Positions 25,158 to 32,062 of a DNA stretch of 42,584 nt are shown here, one piece after another (positions within the stretch are counted from its first letter, which is position 1; each line of letters opens with the position of its first letter). Source of the stretch: an uncultured Eubacteriales bacterium (GTDB taxonomy: Bacteria > Bacillota > Clostridia > Oscillospirales > Oscillospiraceae). The notes below the pieces were generated by a model. That model was given only the letters and a program-made list of their open reading frames with translations, ran no database searches and had not been told where the DNA came from. A program made the translations under genes and the position numbers. Location: contig UROF01000021.1 of assembly GCA_900549475.1 (NCBI GenBank), positions 1 through 42,584 on the forward strand, written 5' to 3'.

Positions 25158-26036
25158 ATGGAAGAAAAAAAGCGGGACCTGTTTCAGTCCCGCCGTATCC
25201 ACCAGCTGCCTATTGATAAGATCATACCCAATCCCCGGCAGCCCCGCCGCCATTTTGATGAACAGGCCCTGCGGGAGCTGTCGGAGTCGATTCGGCAGCA
25301 CGGGGTGCTCCAGCCTCTGAGCGTCCAGCGGACGGACCGGGGCTATGTCCTGGTGGCCGGGGAGCGTCGGCTGCGGGCGGCGGGTATGGCGGGGCTGACC
25401 CATGTGCCCTGCATCCTGGTCCGGGTCAGCGAGGAGGACAGCGCTGTGCTGGCCCTGATCGAAAACCTCCAGCGCTGCGACCTGCACTATATGGAGGAGG
25501 CGGCGGCCATCGCGCGGCTCATTGCCCAGTATGGCCTCAGCCAGGAGGAGGCCGCCCGGCGGCTGGGCCGGTCCCAGTCGGCGGTGGCCAATAAGCTGCG
25601 GCTGCTGCGGCTGAGTGAGAAGTGTGCCGCTCTGCTGCGGCAGTACGGCCTCACCGAGCGCCATGCCCGGGCGGTGCTGCGGCTGGAAGGGGAGGAGCGG
25701 CAGGTCTCCGCCCTGGAAAAAATGGGGGAGGAGCAGATGAATGTGGCGGCGGCAGAGGCCTACGTGGAGGAACTGCTCCGCAAAGCCCAGCGGCAGAGCC
25801 CGCCCCGGCCGCCTATTTACGTTATCAAGGATGTGCGGCTGTTTCTCAACAGTCTCCGACGGGGGATGGATACCATCCGCCGGGCAGGGGTGAATGCCCG
25901 GTACGACAAGGAGGAGAACGAGGAGGATATCGTCATCACCATACATATCCCAAAGGGAAAGCCGGAGAGTAAAACGCCGGCGGGGGCGTCTGCCGGGGCG
26001 TTGCCCCGGACCCCACAAGCTTTTGAAAAAGCTTGA
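25158..26036 (+). CDS. noc: ParB paralogue of the nucleoid occlusion (Noc) type
   Basis: 292 aa. Short basic N-terminus (EEKKRDLFQSRRIHQLPI), then the ParB/Srx domain with IIPNPRQPRRHFDEQAL, GERRLRAAGMAGL (about 76-88) and ENLQRCDLHYMEEA. HTH at about 130-155 (SQEEAARRLGRSQSAVANKL), then the dimerisation domain. It lacks the LGKGLSALLG ParA-contact peptide of the window's ParB, as Noc does. In Firmicutes Noc binds its own sites and blocks division over DNA; it usually lies beside rsmG and parA, but here it is 16 kb away on the opposite strand. GGGAGGGGAGG precedes the ATG. The last about 20 residues (KTPAGASAGALPRTPQAFEK) look read through from a GC-rich repeat. Another ParB-like role cannot be excluded. 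Confidence 0.8.
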   Translation: MEEKKRDLFQSRRIHQLPIDKIIPNPRQPRRHFDEQALRELSESIRQHGVLQPLSVQRTDRGYVLVAGERRLRAAGMAGLTHVPCILVRVSEEDSAVLALIENLQRCDLHYMEEAAAIARLIAQYGLSQEEAARRLGRSQSAVANKLRLLRLSEKCAALLRQYGLTERHARAVLRLEGEERQVSALEKMGEEQMNVAAAEAYVEELLRKAQRQSPPRPPIYVIKDVRLFLNSLRRGMDTIRRAGVNARYDKEENEEDIVITIHIPKGKPESKTPAGASAGALPRTPQAFEKA

Positions 26037-26083
26037 GCAAAACTTTTACGGCAAAGCCAATGCTTTGCCGATGGGGAAAAAGA

Positions 26084-26116
26084 AAAGAGCCGGCGCGGTT
26101 AACGCGCCGGCTCTTT
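26084..26116. terminator. Bidirectional terminator between noc and punA
   Basis: Perfect 14-bp stem AAAGAGCCGGCGCG/CGCGCCGGCTCTTT with a 5-nt loop. The A/T ends of the stem supply a T-tract on either strand. It separates two converging genes. Confidence 0.9.
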
Positions 26117-26119
26117 CTA

Positions 26120-26938
26120 TTATGCGATGGTGAGCATCAGCTCCAACAGACGGGTAAAATCTCCCTTCACCCGCTGGGCGGTCTCCACCACTTCGCTGTG
26201 GTCCAGCTTCCGGTCCAGGACTCCGGCGGCCATGTTGGTGATGCAGCTGACGCCCATCACCTGGAGGCCGCAGTGGCGGGCCACGATGGCTTCGGGGACG
26301 GTGGACATACCCACCGCATCGGCGCCCAGGGTACGGAAGGCCCGGATCTCAGCGGGGGTTTCGTAGCTGGGGCCGCTGTACATCATGTACACGCCCTCCT
26401 GAAGGGGGATACCGGCCTTGGCAGCCAGAGGCTTGAGCTGTTCCCGCAGAGAGCGGGTGTAGATGTCGCTCATATCGGGGAACCGGGGGCCGAAGGTGTC
26501 CAGGTTGGGCCCGATCAGAGGATTCATGCCGGAGAAATTGATGTGGTCGGCAATGAGCATCAGGGCTCCGGCGGAGAAGTCCAGATTCACGCCGCCGGCG
26601 GCGTTGGTGAGGACCAGGGTGCGGATGCCCAGCCGGGCCATTACCCGCACCGGCAGAGTGATCTCCTGCTGGGAGTATCCCTCGTAGTAGTGGATGCGGC
26701 CCCGGAGGGCAGCTACTGTGCGGCCCTGGAAGGAACCCAGGATCAACGCTCCGGCGTGGCCCTCCACAGTGGGGACAGGGAAGCCAGGAATCTGGGAGAA
26801 GGGGATCTCCACAGCGGCTTCCAGCCGGTCGGCAAAGTCGCCCAGACCGCTGCCCAGGATCAGTCCCACCTCCGGCTGGAGATCCGTACGGGAACGAATG
26901 GCGGTATAGGCGGCGTCAATGCGCTCTTGAATGGTCAT
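26120..26938 (-). CDS. punA: Purine nucleoside phosphorylase, trimeric class
   Basis: 272 aa. Phosphorolysis of (deoxy)guanosine and inosine to free base and (deoxy)ribose 1-phosphate, cytosolic purine salvage. GLILGSGLGDFA near 24-35 is the phosphate-binding GSGLG; GHAGALILG (about 60-68) and GRIHYYEGY (about 79-87) follow. LVLTNAAGGVN is at about 107-117, GPNLDTFGPRF at 142-152, and the signature GPSYETPAEIRAF near 188-200 with GADAVGMSTVPE after it. All mark the trimeric PNP type rather than hexameric DeoD. Length is typical. Its transcription starts at a promoter at 27000-27027. A CGGGAC...GTCCCG inverted repeat lies in the leader. Confidence 0.95.
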   Translation of the reverse strand: MTIQERIDAAYTAIRSRTDLQPEVGLILGSGLGDFADRLEAAVEIPFSQIPGFPVPTVEGHAGALILGSFQGRTVAALRGRIHYYEGYSQQEITLPVRVMARLGIRTLVLTNAAGGVNLDFSAGALMLIADHINFSGMNPLIGPNLDTFGPRFPDMSDIYTRSLREQLKPLAAKAGIPLQEGVYMMYSGPSYETPAEIRAFRTLGADAVGMSTVPEAIVARHCGLQVMGVSCITNMAAGVLDRKLDHSEVVETAQRVKGDFTRLLELMLTIA

Positions 26939-26999
26939 AGAAAACTCCTTTCCGGGACAGAGAATATAGTCCCGTGAGCAAATGCTTTTACGGGTTCAG

Positions 27000-27027
27000 T
27001 GTATCATCCAGCCGGGGAGAGTGTCAA
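27000..27027 (-). promoter_or_regulatory. Promoter of punA
   Basis: Minus strand TTGACA (27022-27027), 16-bp spacer, GATACA (27000-27005) as a weak -10. The -10 is not consensus; a TG precedes it. The leader holds an inverted repeat CGGGAC/GTCCCG (about 26953-26974). Confidence 0.5.
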
Positions 27028-27085
27028 CAGCCCCTTGCCCGCCATAAAAAGATGAGAGAAAAACCAAAAATTTTTGAAAAACCAG

Positions 27086-27114
27086 TTGACAAATACAGCA
27101 GACTTTGGTATCAT
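27086..27114 (+). promoter_or_regulatory. Promoter of tRNA-Val
   Basis: TTGACA (27086-27091), 17-bp spacer, TATCAT (27109-27114). Predicted start about 27121, roughly 11 bases before the mature 5' end. Confidence 0.85.
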
Positions 27115-27131
27115 ATGACCGTTCCGCATGT

Positions 27132-27208
27132 GGACGCTTAGCTCAGCTGGCTAGAGCACCTGCTTGACGTGCAGGGGGTCAGCGGTTCAAGTCCGTTAGC
27201 GTCCACCA
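27132..27208 (+). tRNA. tRNA-Val (GAC)
   Basis: 77-nt cloverleaf. Acceptor stem GGACGCT pairs with AGCGTCC; D-arm TAGCTCAGCTGGCTAGAGCA; anticodon stem CCTGC/GCAGG closes loop TTGACGT with anticodon GAC. The T-arm is AGCGG-TTCAAGT-CCGTT, and discriminator A plus encoded CCA end at 27208. Anticodon GAC decodes GUC (and GUU by wobble). It is a single-tRNA unit with its own promoter and terminator. Confidence 0.97.
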
Positions 27209-27244
27209 AAAGAAAGACACGACGTTTGTCGTGTCTTTCTTTTT
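27209..27244 (+). terminator. Terminator of tRNA-Val
   Basis: Stem of at least 13 bp, AGAAAGACACGAC/GTCGTGTCTTTCT (27211-27223 with 27228-27240), 4-nt loop, then TTTT. Confidence 0.93.
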
Positions 27245-27265
27245 CCATGCAGAGATAAATGGGAA

Positions 27266-27378
27266 GGGCAAAACAAGGTTTTGCCCCAAAAGTTCTTTTG
27301 GTCCTTTTCTTTCAAGAAAAGGACATAACCCTCGTATCGTTCGTATGGTTCGCATCATTCGTATCGTTCGTATCGTTA
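27266..27378. repeat. Hairpin pair and 9-bp tandem repeat before the SDR gene
   Basis: Two perfect hairpins, GGGCAAAAC/GTTTTGCCC (27266-27286) and GTCCTTTTCT/AGAAAAGGAC (27301-27324), are followed by five tandem 9-mers related to GTATCGTTC (27334-27378; two differ by one and three bases). The third and last parts reach to within 24 bp of the SDR start. No promoter was evident in 27245-27401. Confidence 0.7.
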
Positions 27379-27401
27379 TTTGTACATGCAGGAGGTGTCC
27401 C

Positions 27402-28136
27402 ATGGGCGGCACAGCATTTGTTACCGGCGGCAGCCGGGGGATTGGCCGGGCGGTAGTACGCCGTCTGGCAGCGGAGGGCTTCGCTGTAGGGATCGACTAT
27501 CTCCAGGCCAGGGAGGCCGCTGAGGCTCTGGCGGCGGAGATCTGCGCCGCGGGAGGAAGAGCTCTGGCGGTCCAGGCGGACGTATCCGACCGGGACGCCG
27601 TCACTGCCGCCATAGGGCAGGTAGAAGCGGCCTTCGGCCCCATCACCTGTCTGGTGAACAATGCCGGGATCGCTGAGCAGCACCAGTTCCAGGACATCGA
27701 CAGCACATTCTGGCATCGGATCTTTGCCGTCAATGTGGATGGCGCGTACCACACCATCCAGGCAGTGCTGCCGGGCATGATCCACCGCAAGGCGGGGACC
27801 ATTGTGAATATCTCCTCCATCTGGGGACAGCGGGGGGCCTCCTGTGAGGTGGCCTACTCCGCCACCAAGGCAGCTATTATCGGTCTGACCCGCTCCCTGG
27901 CGGCAGAACTGGCGCCCTCCGGCATCCGTGTCAACTGCGTGGCGCCGGGGGTGATCCACACCGATATGGTGGAGGTGCTGGGAGAGGATACCCTGCGCTC
28001 CCTGGCGGAGGAGACCCCTATGGGCCGCCTGGGAAAGCCGGAGGATGTGGCGGCGGCGGTAGCGTTTTTCTGCCGGGAGGAATCTGCCTTTGTCACCGGC
28101 CAGGTGCTTACTGCCGACGGGGGATTCATTCTGTAA
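27402..28136 (+). CDS. SDR-family oxidoreductase (FabG-like)
   Basis: 244 aa short-chain dehydrogenase/reductase. The start at 27402 is chosen because GGAGGTG precedes it and the sequence then opens directly with the Rossmann strand (AFVTGGSRGIG, TGxxxGIG at about 8-14). NNAG is at about 82-85; catalytic Ser in NISSIWG (about 135), YxxxK as YSATK (about 150-154). The C-terminal GQVLTADGGFIL matches 3-oxoacyl-ACP reductases. It could be a second FabG for fatty acid synthesis or another carbonyl reductase; there are no fab genes nearby, so the substrate is undetermined. It follows the tRNA terminator by about 160 bp. Confidence 0.9.
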   Translation: MGGTAFVTGGSRGIGRAVVRRLAAEGFAVGIDYLQAREAAEALAAEICAAGGRALAVQADVSDRDAVTAAIGQVEAAFGPITCLVNNAGIAEQHQFQDIDSTFWHRIFAVNVDGAYHTIQAVLPGMIHRKAGTIVNISSIWGQRGASCEVAYSATKAAIIGLTRSLAAELAPSGIRVNCVAPGVIHTDMVEVLGEDTLRSLAEETPMGRLGKPEDVAAAVAFFCREESAFVTGQVLTADGGFIL

Positions 28137-28175
28137 AAGACATATTTTACTTATAAAAGTGATAAAAGGATATGA

Positions 28176-28206
28176 AAAAGCCCCGCGGCAGCGCCGCGGG
28201 GCTTTT
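28176..28206. terminator. Bidirectional terminator after the SDR gene
   Basis: Perfect 13-bp stem AAAGCCCCGCGGC/GCCGCGGGGCTTT, 3-nt loop, flanked by AAAAA on the left and TTTT on the right, between converging genes. Confidence 0.93.
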
Positions 28207-28215
28207 GCTTTGTTT

Positions 28216-28986
28216 TTACATCAGCTTAGTGGTGTAGTAGACCATCTCAGCAAAGAGGAGGATACCCAGTGCCCACAGCAGATAGTAGCTGAGAACCTGG
28301 AAAGCCAGGACGGCCACGATGGCCACAGCGCTGACGGCCAGTACCGCGTAGATCATCCGATAGTCACATTCCGCAGTAAAGACCCGCAGGTCCCGGAATT
28401 TGCCGCCATCCTTCTGGATGCGGCGGACAAGGTAGGCCAGAACAGCCAGGATCACCACGGCGGCTACCGAGCCAATGATGACCGGGATGCGCCAGGAGGA
28501 ATCCAGTCCGCTGCCGCAGACCCACACGGTAAACAGTGCGCCGGCCATGACCACGGTGCTGAGGAAGCACTCACGCTGGAAGAGGAAAAATACCAGGCCC
28601 AGCAGGGTCAGTACCGGGACCAGGATGCACATGGTGGTGACGCCCTTGTTGTAGAAGCTGGTCATGATCCAGCCGGAAACCGTAAGGAACAGGCCGATAG
28701 CAGCCATCAGGATCATGCCGGAACGAAGTTTGGGCCGTTCCCGTTTGACCCAGGCCACTGCGGCGCCTGCCACCAGCAGTACCAGACCGGCCAGCATGCC
28801 CCAGCGGAGGATACTGTGCCAGATCAACAGGGAATCAGGGGTGCCCATGATATAGTTGCGGTATACGATGAACAGGTAGACCTCAGCGGCGATGCCCAGC
28901 AGAAATACGTTGAACACCCGCTGAAGGGCCAGGTTCTCCTGCTTTTCGCGATCTGCCCGCTTTTGACTGATGGGTTTCTTAGCCAT
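28216..28986 (-). CDS. Polytopic membrane protein, unknown function
   Basis: 256 aa, not recognised. A basic cytosolic N-terminus (KKPISQKRADREKQ) precedes about eight predicted membrane helices (near 27-46, 60-80, 90-110, 118-136, 143-160, 168-188, 210-230 and 232-250). A short basic loop (RRIQKDGGKFRD) separates helices 6 and 7. No catalytic motif is visible. GGAGG precedes the ATG. It has its own promoter (29086-29114), a GC-rich leader hairpin and a terminator, so it is probably monocistronic. Confidence 0.75.
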   Translation of the reverse strand: MAKKPISQKRADREKQENLALQRVFNVFLLGIAAEVYLFIVYRNYIMGTPDSLLIWHSILRWGMLAGLVLLVAGAAVAWVKRERPKLRSGMILMAAIGLFLTVSGWIMTSFYNKGVTTMCILVPVLTLLGLVFFLFQRECFLSTVVMAGALFTVWVCGSGLDSSWRIPVIIGSVAAVVILAVLAYLVRRIQKDGGKFRDLRVFTAECDYRMIYAVLAVSAVAIVAVLAFQVLSYYLLWALGILLFAEMVYYTTKLM

Positions 28987-29008
28987 GTATAAAAACCTCC
29001 GAAAGGAT

Positions 29009-29114
29009 GTTGGCGCAATATTGGCGCAGAAATGATCCGCCGGAGCTGCGGCAAAAAACAGCCCTCCGGCGCAAAAGGCGAATCTATTCTACCAGCTTTT
29101 CTCCGATTTTGCAA
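29009..29114 (-). promoter_or_regulatory. Promoter and structured leader of the 8-TM protein gene
   Basis: Minus strand TTGCAA (29109-29114), 17-bp spacer, TAGAAT (29086-29091). The leader contains a CGCCGGA/TCCGGCG hairpin (about 29036-29073) and two direct copies of TTGCGCCAA (about 29010-29030). This accounts for most of the 210-bp gap to the mreB terminator. Confidence 0.6.
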
Positions 29115-29127
29115 GAGAAAAAGCAAT

Positions 29128-29172
29128 TTTTAAAGAAAAGCGACGGCGGGACCGGCAAATGCCGGTCCGCCG
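29128..29172 (-). terminator. Terminator of mreB
   Basis: Stem of 12 bp with one bulged G, CGGCGG-g-ACCGGC/GCCGGT-CCGCCG (29144-29172). On the minus strand it is followed by CTTTTCTTTA, and it lies just after the mreB stop codon. Confidence 0.85.
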
Positions 29173-29196
29173 CTGGGCAAAAACGGAAGAAAAGGA

Positions 29197-30225
29197 TCAG
29201 TTGATCTGACGGCGGCGGGAGAGGTTGATGGTACCCTCCTGCATGTTGCCGATCATGTCGAGGCTCCGGCCGGTACCCTCGGCCACACAGGCGATGGCGT
29301 TTTCCGCCACAGAGGTGGCGATACCGGTACGGGAGGTGATGAGCTTGTCAAAGCCCTCGATCAGGCTGCCGCCGCCGGTCATGACGATGCCGTTGGTGGA
29401 CACATCGGCCACCAGCTCCGGGGGCGTACGCTCCAGAACGGAGTGGATGCTCTCCAGAATACGCTCGGCGGGCTCCTCAAAGGCCTCCAGCATCTCGGCA
29501 GAGCTGACGGTAATGGTCTTGGGCAGACCGGTCAGGAGGCAGCGGCCCTTCACGTCCATGAAGGTCTCCTCCTCCTTGGGGTACACGCAGCCGATGGCGA
29601 TCTTCATCTTTTCAGCGGTGCTCTCGCCCACCAGGATGTTGTGCTTGCGGCGCATATACTTGATGACGGCCTCGTTGAACTGGTCGCCGGCCACCTTGAT
29701 GGAGGCGGACTCCACCACGCCGCTCAGAGAGATGACAGCGATGTCGGCAGTACCGCCGCCGATATCCACCACCATGTGGCCGTCAGGCTTGGTGATGTCG
29801 ATGCCCGCGCCGATGGCGGCAGCTACCGGCTCCTCAATGAGGAACACACGGCGGCAGCCGGCCTGGATACCGGCGTCTACCACAGCACGCTCCTCCACTT
29901 CGGTGATGCCGGAGGGAACGCAGATGATGACCCGGGGCTTGAAGAGCATGAAACCGGCCACTTTGCGGATGAACTCCCGCAGCATCCGCTCGGTCATGTC
30001 ATAGTCGGAGATGACGCCCTCCCGCAGAGGACGGATGGCTACAATGTTGCCGGGGGTACGGCCCAGCATCTGACGGGCTTCCTCGCCCACCTTCAGAAGC
30101 TTGCCGGTGTTTTTGTCCATAGCTACCACAGAGGGCTCATTGAGGACAATGCCCTTGCCTTTGACGTATACCAGTACGGAAGCGGTACCCAGGTCGATAC
30201 CGATATCTTTTGCAAACGTGAACAT
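29197..30225 (-). CDS. mreB: Rod-shape-determining actin homologue MreB
   Basis: 342 aa. Actin-fold motifs: phosphate 1 DIGIDLGTASVLVY (about 7-20), connect 1, phosphate 2 MVVDIGGGTADIAVISLSG (about 155-173), and adenosine region IVMTGGGSLIEG (about 283-294). It forms membrane-associated filaments that direct elongasome synthesis. The ATG at 30225 (MFTFAKDIGIDLG) has GAGGTGG upstream; a GTG four codons earlier overlaps that SD. It sits 13 kb from mreC-mreD-PBP2, unlike the usual adjacent mreB-mreC-mreD order. In Firmicutes with several paralogues (MreB, Mbl, MreBH), this copy could be an Mbl; only one is visible here. Confidence 0.95.
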   Translation of the reverse strand: MFTFAKDIGIDLGTASVLVYVKGKGIVLNEPSVVAMDKNTGKLLKVGEEARQMLGRTPGNIVAIRPLREGVISDYDMTERMLREFIRKVAGFMLFKPRVIICVPSGITEVEERAVVDAGIQAGCRRVFLIEEPVAAAIGAGIDITKPDGHMVVDIGGGTADIAVISLSGVVESASIKVAGDQFNEAVIKYMRRKHNILVGESTAEKMKIAIGCVYPKEEETFMDVKGRCLLTGLPKTITVSSAEMLEAFEEPAERILESIHSVLERTPPELVADVSTNGIVMTGGGSLIEGFDKLITSRTGIATSVAENAIACVAEGTGRSLDMIGNMQEGTINLSRRRQIN

Positions 30226-30295
30226 AGTACCTTCCACCTCGTAATCTCTGTTGATCTATTGTTAGCAAGAAAGCTTGCTGATACTCTAAAAAATA

Positions 30296-30324
30296 ATTAT
30301 ACCGGCAGGGTCCAAAATTTGCAA
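30296..30324 (-). promoter_or_regulatory. Promoter of mreB
   Basis: Minus strand TTGCAA (30319-30324), 17-bp spacer, TATAAT (30296-30301). In the leader, AGCAAG/CTTGCT forms a small hairpin (about 30264-30279). Confidence 0.8.
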
Positions 30325-30416
30325 GCAATAATAGGAACTTTTTCCCACAAATTTAGCCCCTTCTCCGGGAAAAATCCTGTGCCAGACGCAAATGAATGGG
30401 GCAGAAACGGGGAGGG

Positions 30417-31136
30417 TTATTTCTCGGCTCCTGCCAGGGCGGCGCACACCACGCTCTCCGCTCCCGCGTCCATGAGGCAGCGGGCGCAGGCGGCCATCGT
30501 GCTGCCGGTGGTGACCACGTCGTCGATGAGCAGGAACCGCCGTCCCCGCGCCTCCTCGGGGTGAGGCACGATGTAGGCGTCCAGCACATTAGCCCGCCGC
30601 AGCGCCGAAGATTTGACGGAGGACTGAGGGCGATTGTTCCGCACTTTCCGCAAAATAGGTACAGCGGAGACGCCCCAGAGCTTTCCCGCCTCCTCGGCCA
30701 GGAGCCTGGCCTGATCGTAGCCTCTGCGGTAGTTGCGCCAGAGGCTCACCGGCACAAAGGTGACGGTGTCAAAGCCGCCGGGGAACTGCTCCGCCGCTGC
30801 CTGAGCCAGATACCGGGCAAAGACTTTGGCCCGCTGGGGATGGTCATGGAATTTGAGGGCGTGGACGCCCTGGCGGACCATGGCCTCATAGCGCAGAGCC
30901 ACGGCGCAGGGGAAGCCCTCCACCATCCGCAGCTGACCGCTGCCGGAGGCGAGGGGAAGGGAGGCGCGGCAGGCGGGACACAGGCCGTCGCTTTTATGAG
31001 CTGTGGGTGGGCCGCCCGGATGCTCCGACGGTAAGGTGCCTGTGTACCCCGGCGGCGGGTCCAGGTCCAGCAGTGCGCCGCAGAAGGCGCACTTGGGCGG
31101 AAATAATAGGTTCAGGATGGTTTCTCCGGCGGACAT
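30417..31136 (-). CDS. comF: ComF family amidophosphoribosyltransferase-like competence protein
   Basis: 239 aa. The start at 31136 is fixed by AAAGGAGG; the long upstream ORF is repeat-derived. The N-terminal zinc finger has CAFC (about 15-18) and CPAC (about 55-58). The PRTase domain has RRGYDQARLLAEE and the PRPP-binding RFLLIDDVVTTGSTM (about 193-207). In naturally competent bacteria ComF acts in DNA uptake or processing; elsewhere the role is unclear. It shows no nearby com genes. Element Ex begins within 45 bp upstream. Confidence 0.9.
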   Translation of the reverse strand: MSAGETILNLLFPPKCAFCGALLDLDPPPGYTGTLPSEHPGGPPTAHKSDGLCPACRASLPLASGSGQLRMVEGFPCAVALRYEAMVRQGVHALKFHDHPQRAKVFARYLAQAAAEQFPGGFDTVTFVPVSLWRNYRRGYDQARLLAEEAGKLWGVSAVPILRKVRNNRPQSSVKSSALRRANVLDAYIVPHPEEARGRRFLLIDDVVTTGSTMAACARCLMDAGAESVVCAALAGAEK

Positions 31137-31514
31137 GGTGCACCTCCTTTCGTTGTTCTGACTTGCAGTCGGATAGGAGTATTCCGTGCTCCGGCACGGG
31201 TTACTTTGCCCACGGCGGCAAAGTAACCCACTCGGCCTAAGAGCCGCCGCCATGCAGCGGTTGGCCTCGTAAGCGCCCGCCTGCGGGCGGGTGAAAGCGC
31301 CGCCGGGGACACCCTGGCCCAGGCCACCTTCTCTTGGGCCTGCGGCCCAATTCACCTTGCGGCCCCCGTTTTTCTCCAATCGGTCGGTATGGGATTTGGC
31401 ACTGCGTTGCCACTGAAATTCTGCCCGCTGGCATCTGATCTCAACCGGGTTTCTCATCCGACTTTGGTGTCGCCCTTTTGAAGGGGGAGATGCTTCTTGG
31501 AGTGCTAGGCCGGG

Positions 31515-31739
31515 TCAGTCCTTCTTGCGGGGGTAGGGCTTCTTTTCGCCGGTCAGGCCAGCCAGATAGTCCATGCTGGTATCCAGGGCCAGAGCGATGC
31601 GCTTGAGCTGTTCAAAAGTATAGTAACGCTTGCCTGTTTCCAGTTTGGAGTAGTCACTCTGGTCGATGCCCGTCAGCATCTGCATTTTTGTTTGGGTATA
31701 ACCCCGTTCTTTTCGGAGATTTTGCAGTCTTGTCATCAT
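31515..31739 (-). CDS. Small XRE-family transcriptional regulator 1
   Basis: 74 aa single-domain HTH protein from MMTRLQNLRKERGYTQ. The HTH is at about 10-40 (TQTKMQMLTGIDQSDYSKLE), followed by FEQLKRIALALDTSMDYLAGL, as in Cro/CI-type repressors. It ends in KPYPRKKD, nearly identical to the end of regulator 2 (KPYPRKKG), so the two are tandem paralogues. The ATG is one base after the regulator 2 stop, with no good SD, so it is probably translationally coupled; the next codon is also ATG. Base composition is AT-richer than the surrounding genes. Confidence 0.88.
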   Translation of the reverse strand: MMTRLQNLRKERGYTQTKMQMLTGIDQSDYSKLETGKRYYTFEQLKRIALALDTSMDYLAGLTGEKKPYPRKKD

Positions 31740-31740
31740 A

Positions 31741-31965
31741 TCAACCCTTTTTACGGGGATAAGGTTTGATTTCATCCGTTAGCTCAAGAATATAATCCAC
31801 ACTGGTGTCGAAAAAGAGTGCCAACTTCTTCAACGTGTCCAACGGGATATTCAGATTTCCTCGCTCATAGTCTGAATAGGTGCTCTGGTGCACCCGTAAA
31901 ATTTCGGCCATGTCAGTCTGCGTCAAATCCCTATCTTCTCGCAGACCGCGCAGTCGTTCTATCAT
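31741..31965 (-). CDS. Small XRE-family transcriptional regulator 2
   Basis: 74 aa from MIERLRGLREDRDLTQ, with GAGGTG six bases before this ATG. HTH at about 14-40 (TQTDMAEILRVHQSTYSDYE), then LDTLKKLALFFDTSVDYILEL. Same length and ending as regulator 1, which follows directly. Two near-identical palindromes upstream (31994-32033) suggest autorepression. AT-richer than neighbouring genes, consistent with acquisition by transfer. No toxin, phage gene or integrase is next to it. Confidence 0.9.
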   Translation of the reverse strand: MIERLRGLREDRDLTQTDMAEILRVHQSTYSDYERGNLNIPLDTLKKLALFFDTSVDYILELTDEIKPYPRKKG

Positions 31966-31993
31966 CGAGATCACCTCGCTGATAGTATGTGAT

Positions 31994-32033
31994 ATGGGTA
32001 TATCCCATACGTTAATAAATGGGAATATCCCAT
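31994..32033 (-). promoter_or_regulatory. Twin operators upstream of the XRE pair
   Basis: Two copies of the inverted repeat ATGGG-N5-CCCAT, ATGGGtatatCCCAT (31994-32008) and ATGGGaatatCCCAT (32019-32033), spaced 25 bp apart centre to centre, which is about two and a half helical turns. The first extends to TATGGG/CCCATA. They end about 30 bp before the regulator 2 start. They look like binding sites of the encoded repressor; a clear -35/-10 pair could not be assigned. Confidence 0.75.
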
Positions 32034-32062
32034 AAAAAGAAAAAAGAGCCTGTTCGGCTCTT
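32034..32062 (-). terminator. Terminator upstream of the XRE pair
   Basis: On the minus strand AAGAGCC-gaaca-GGCTCTT is followed by TTTTCTTTTT. It would stop transcription arriving from recD2 before it reaches the regulators. Confidence 0.85.
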
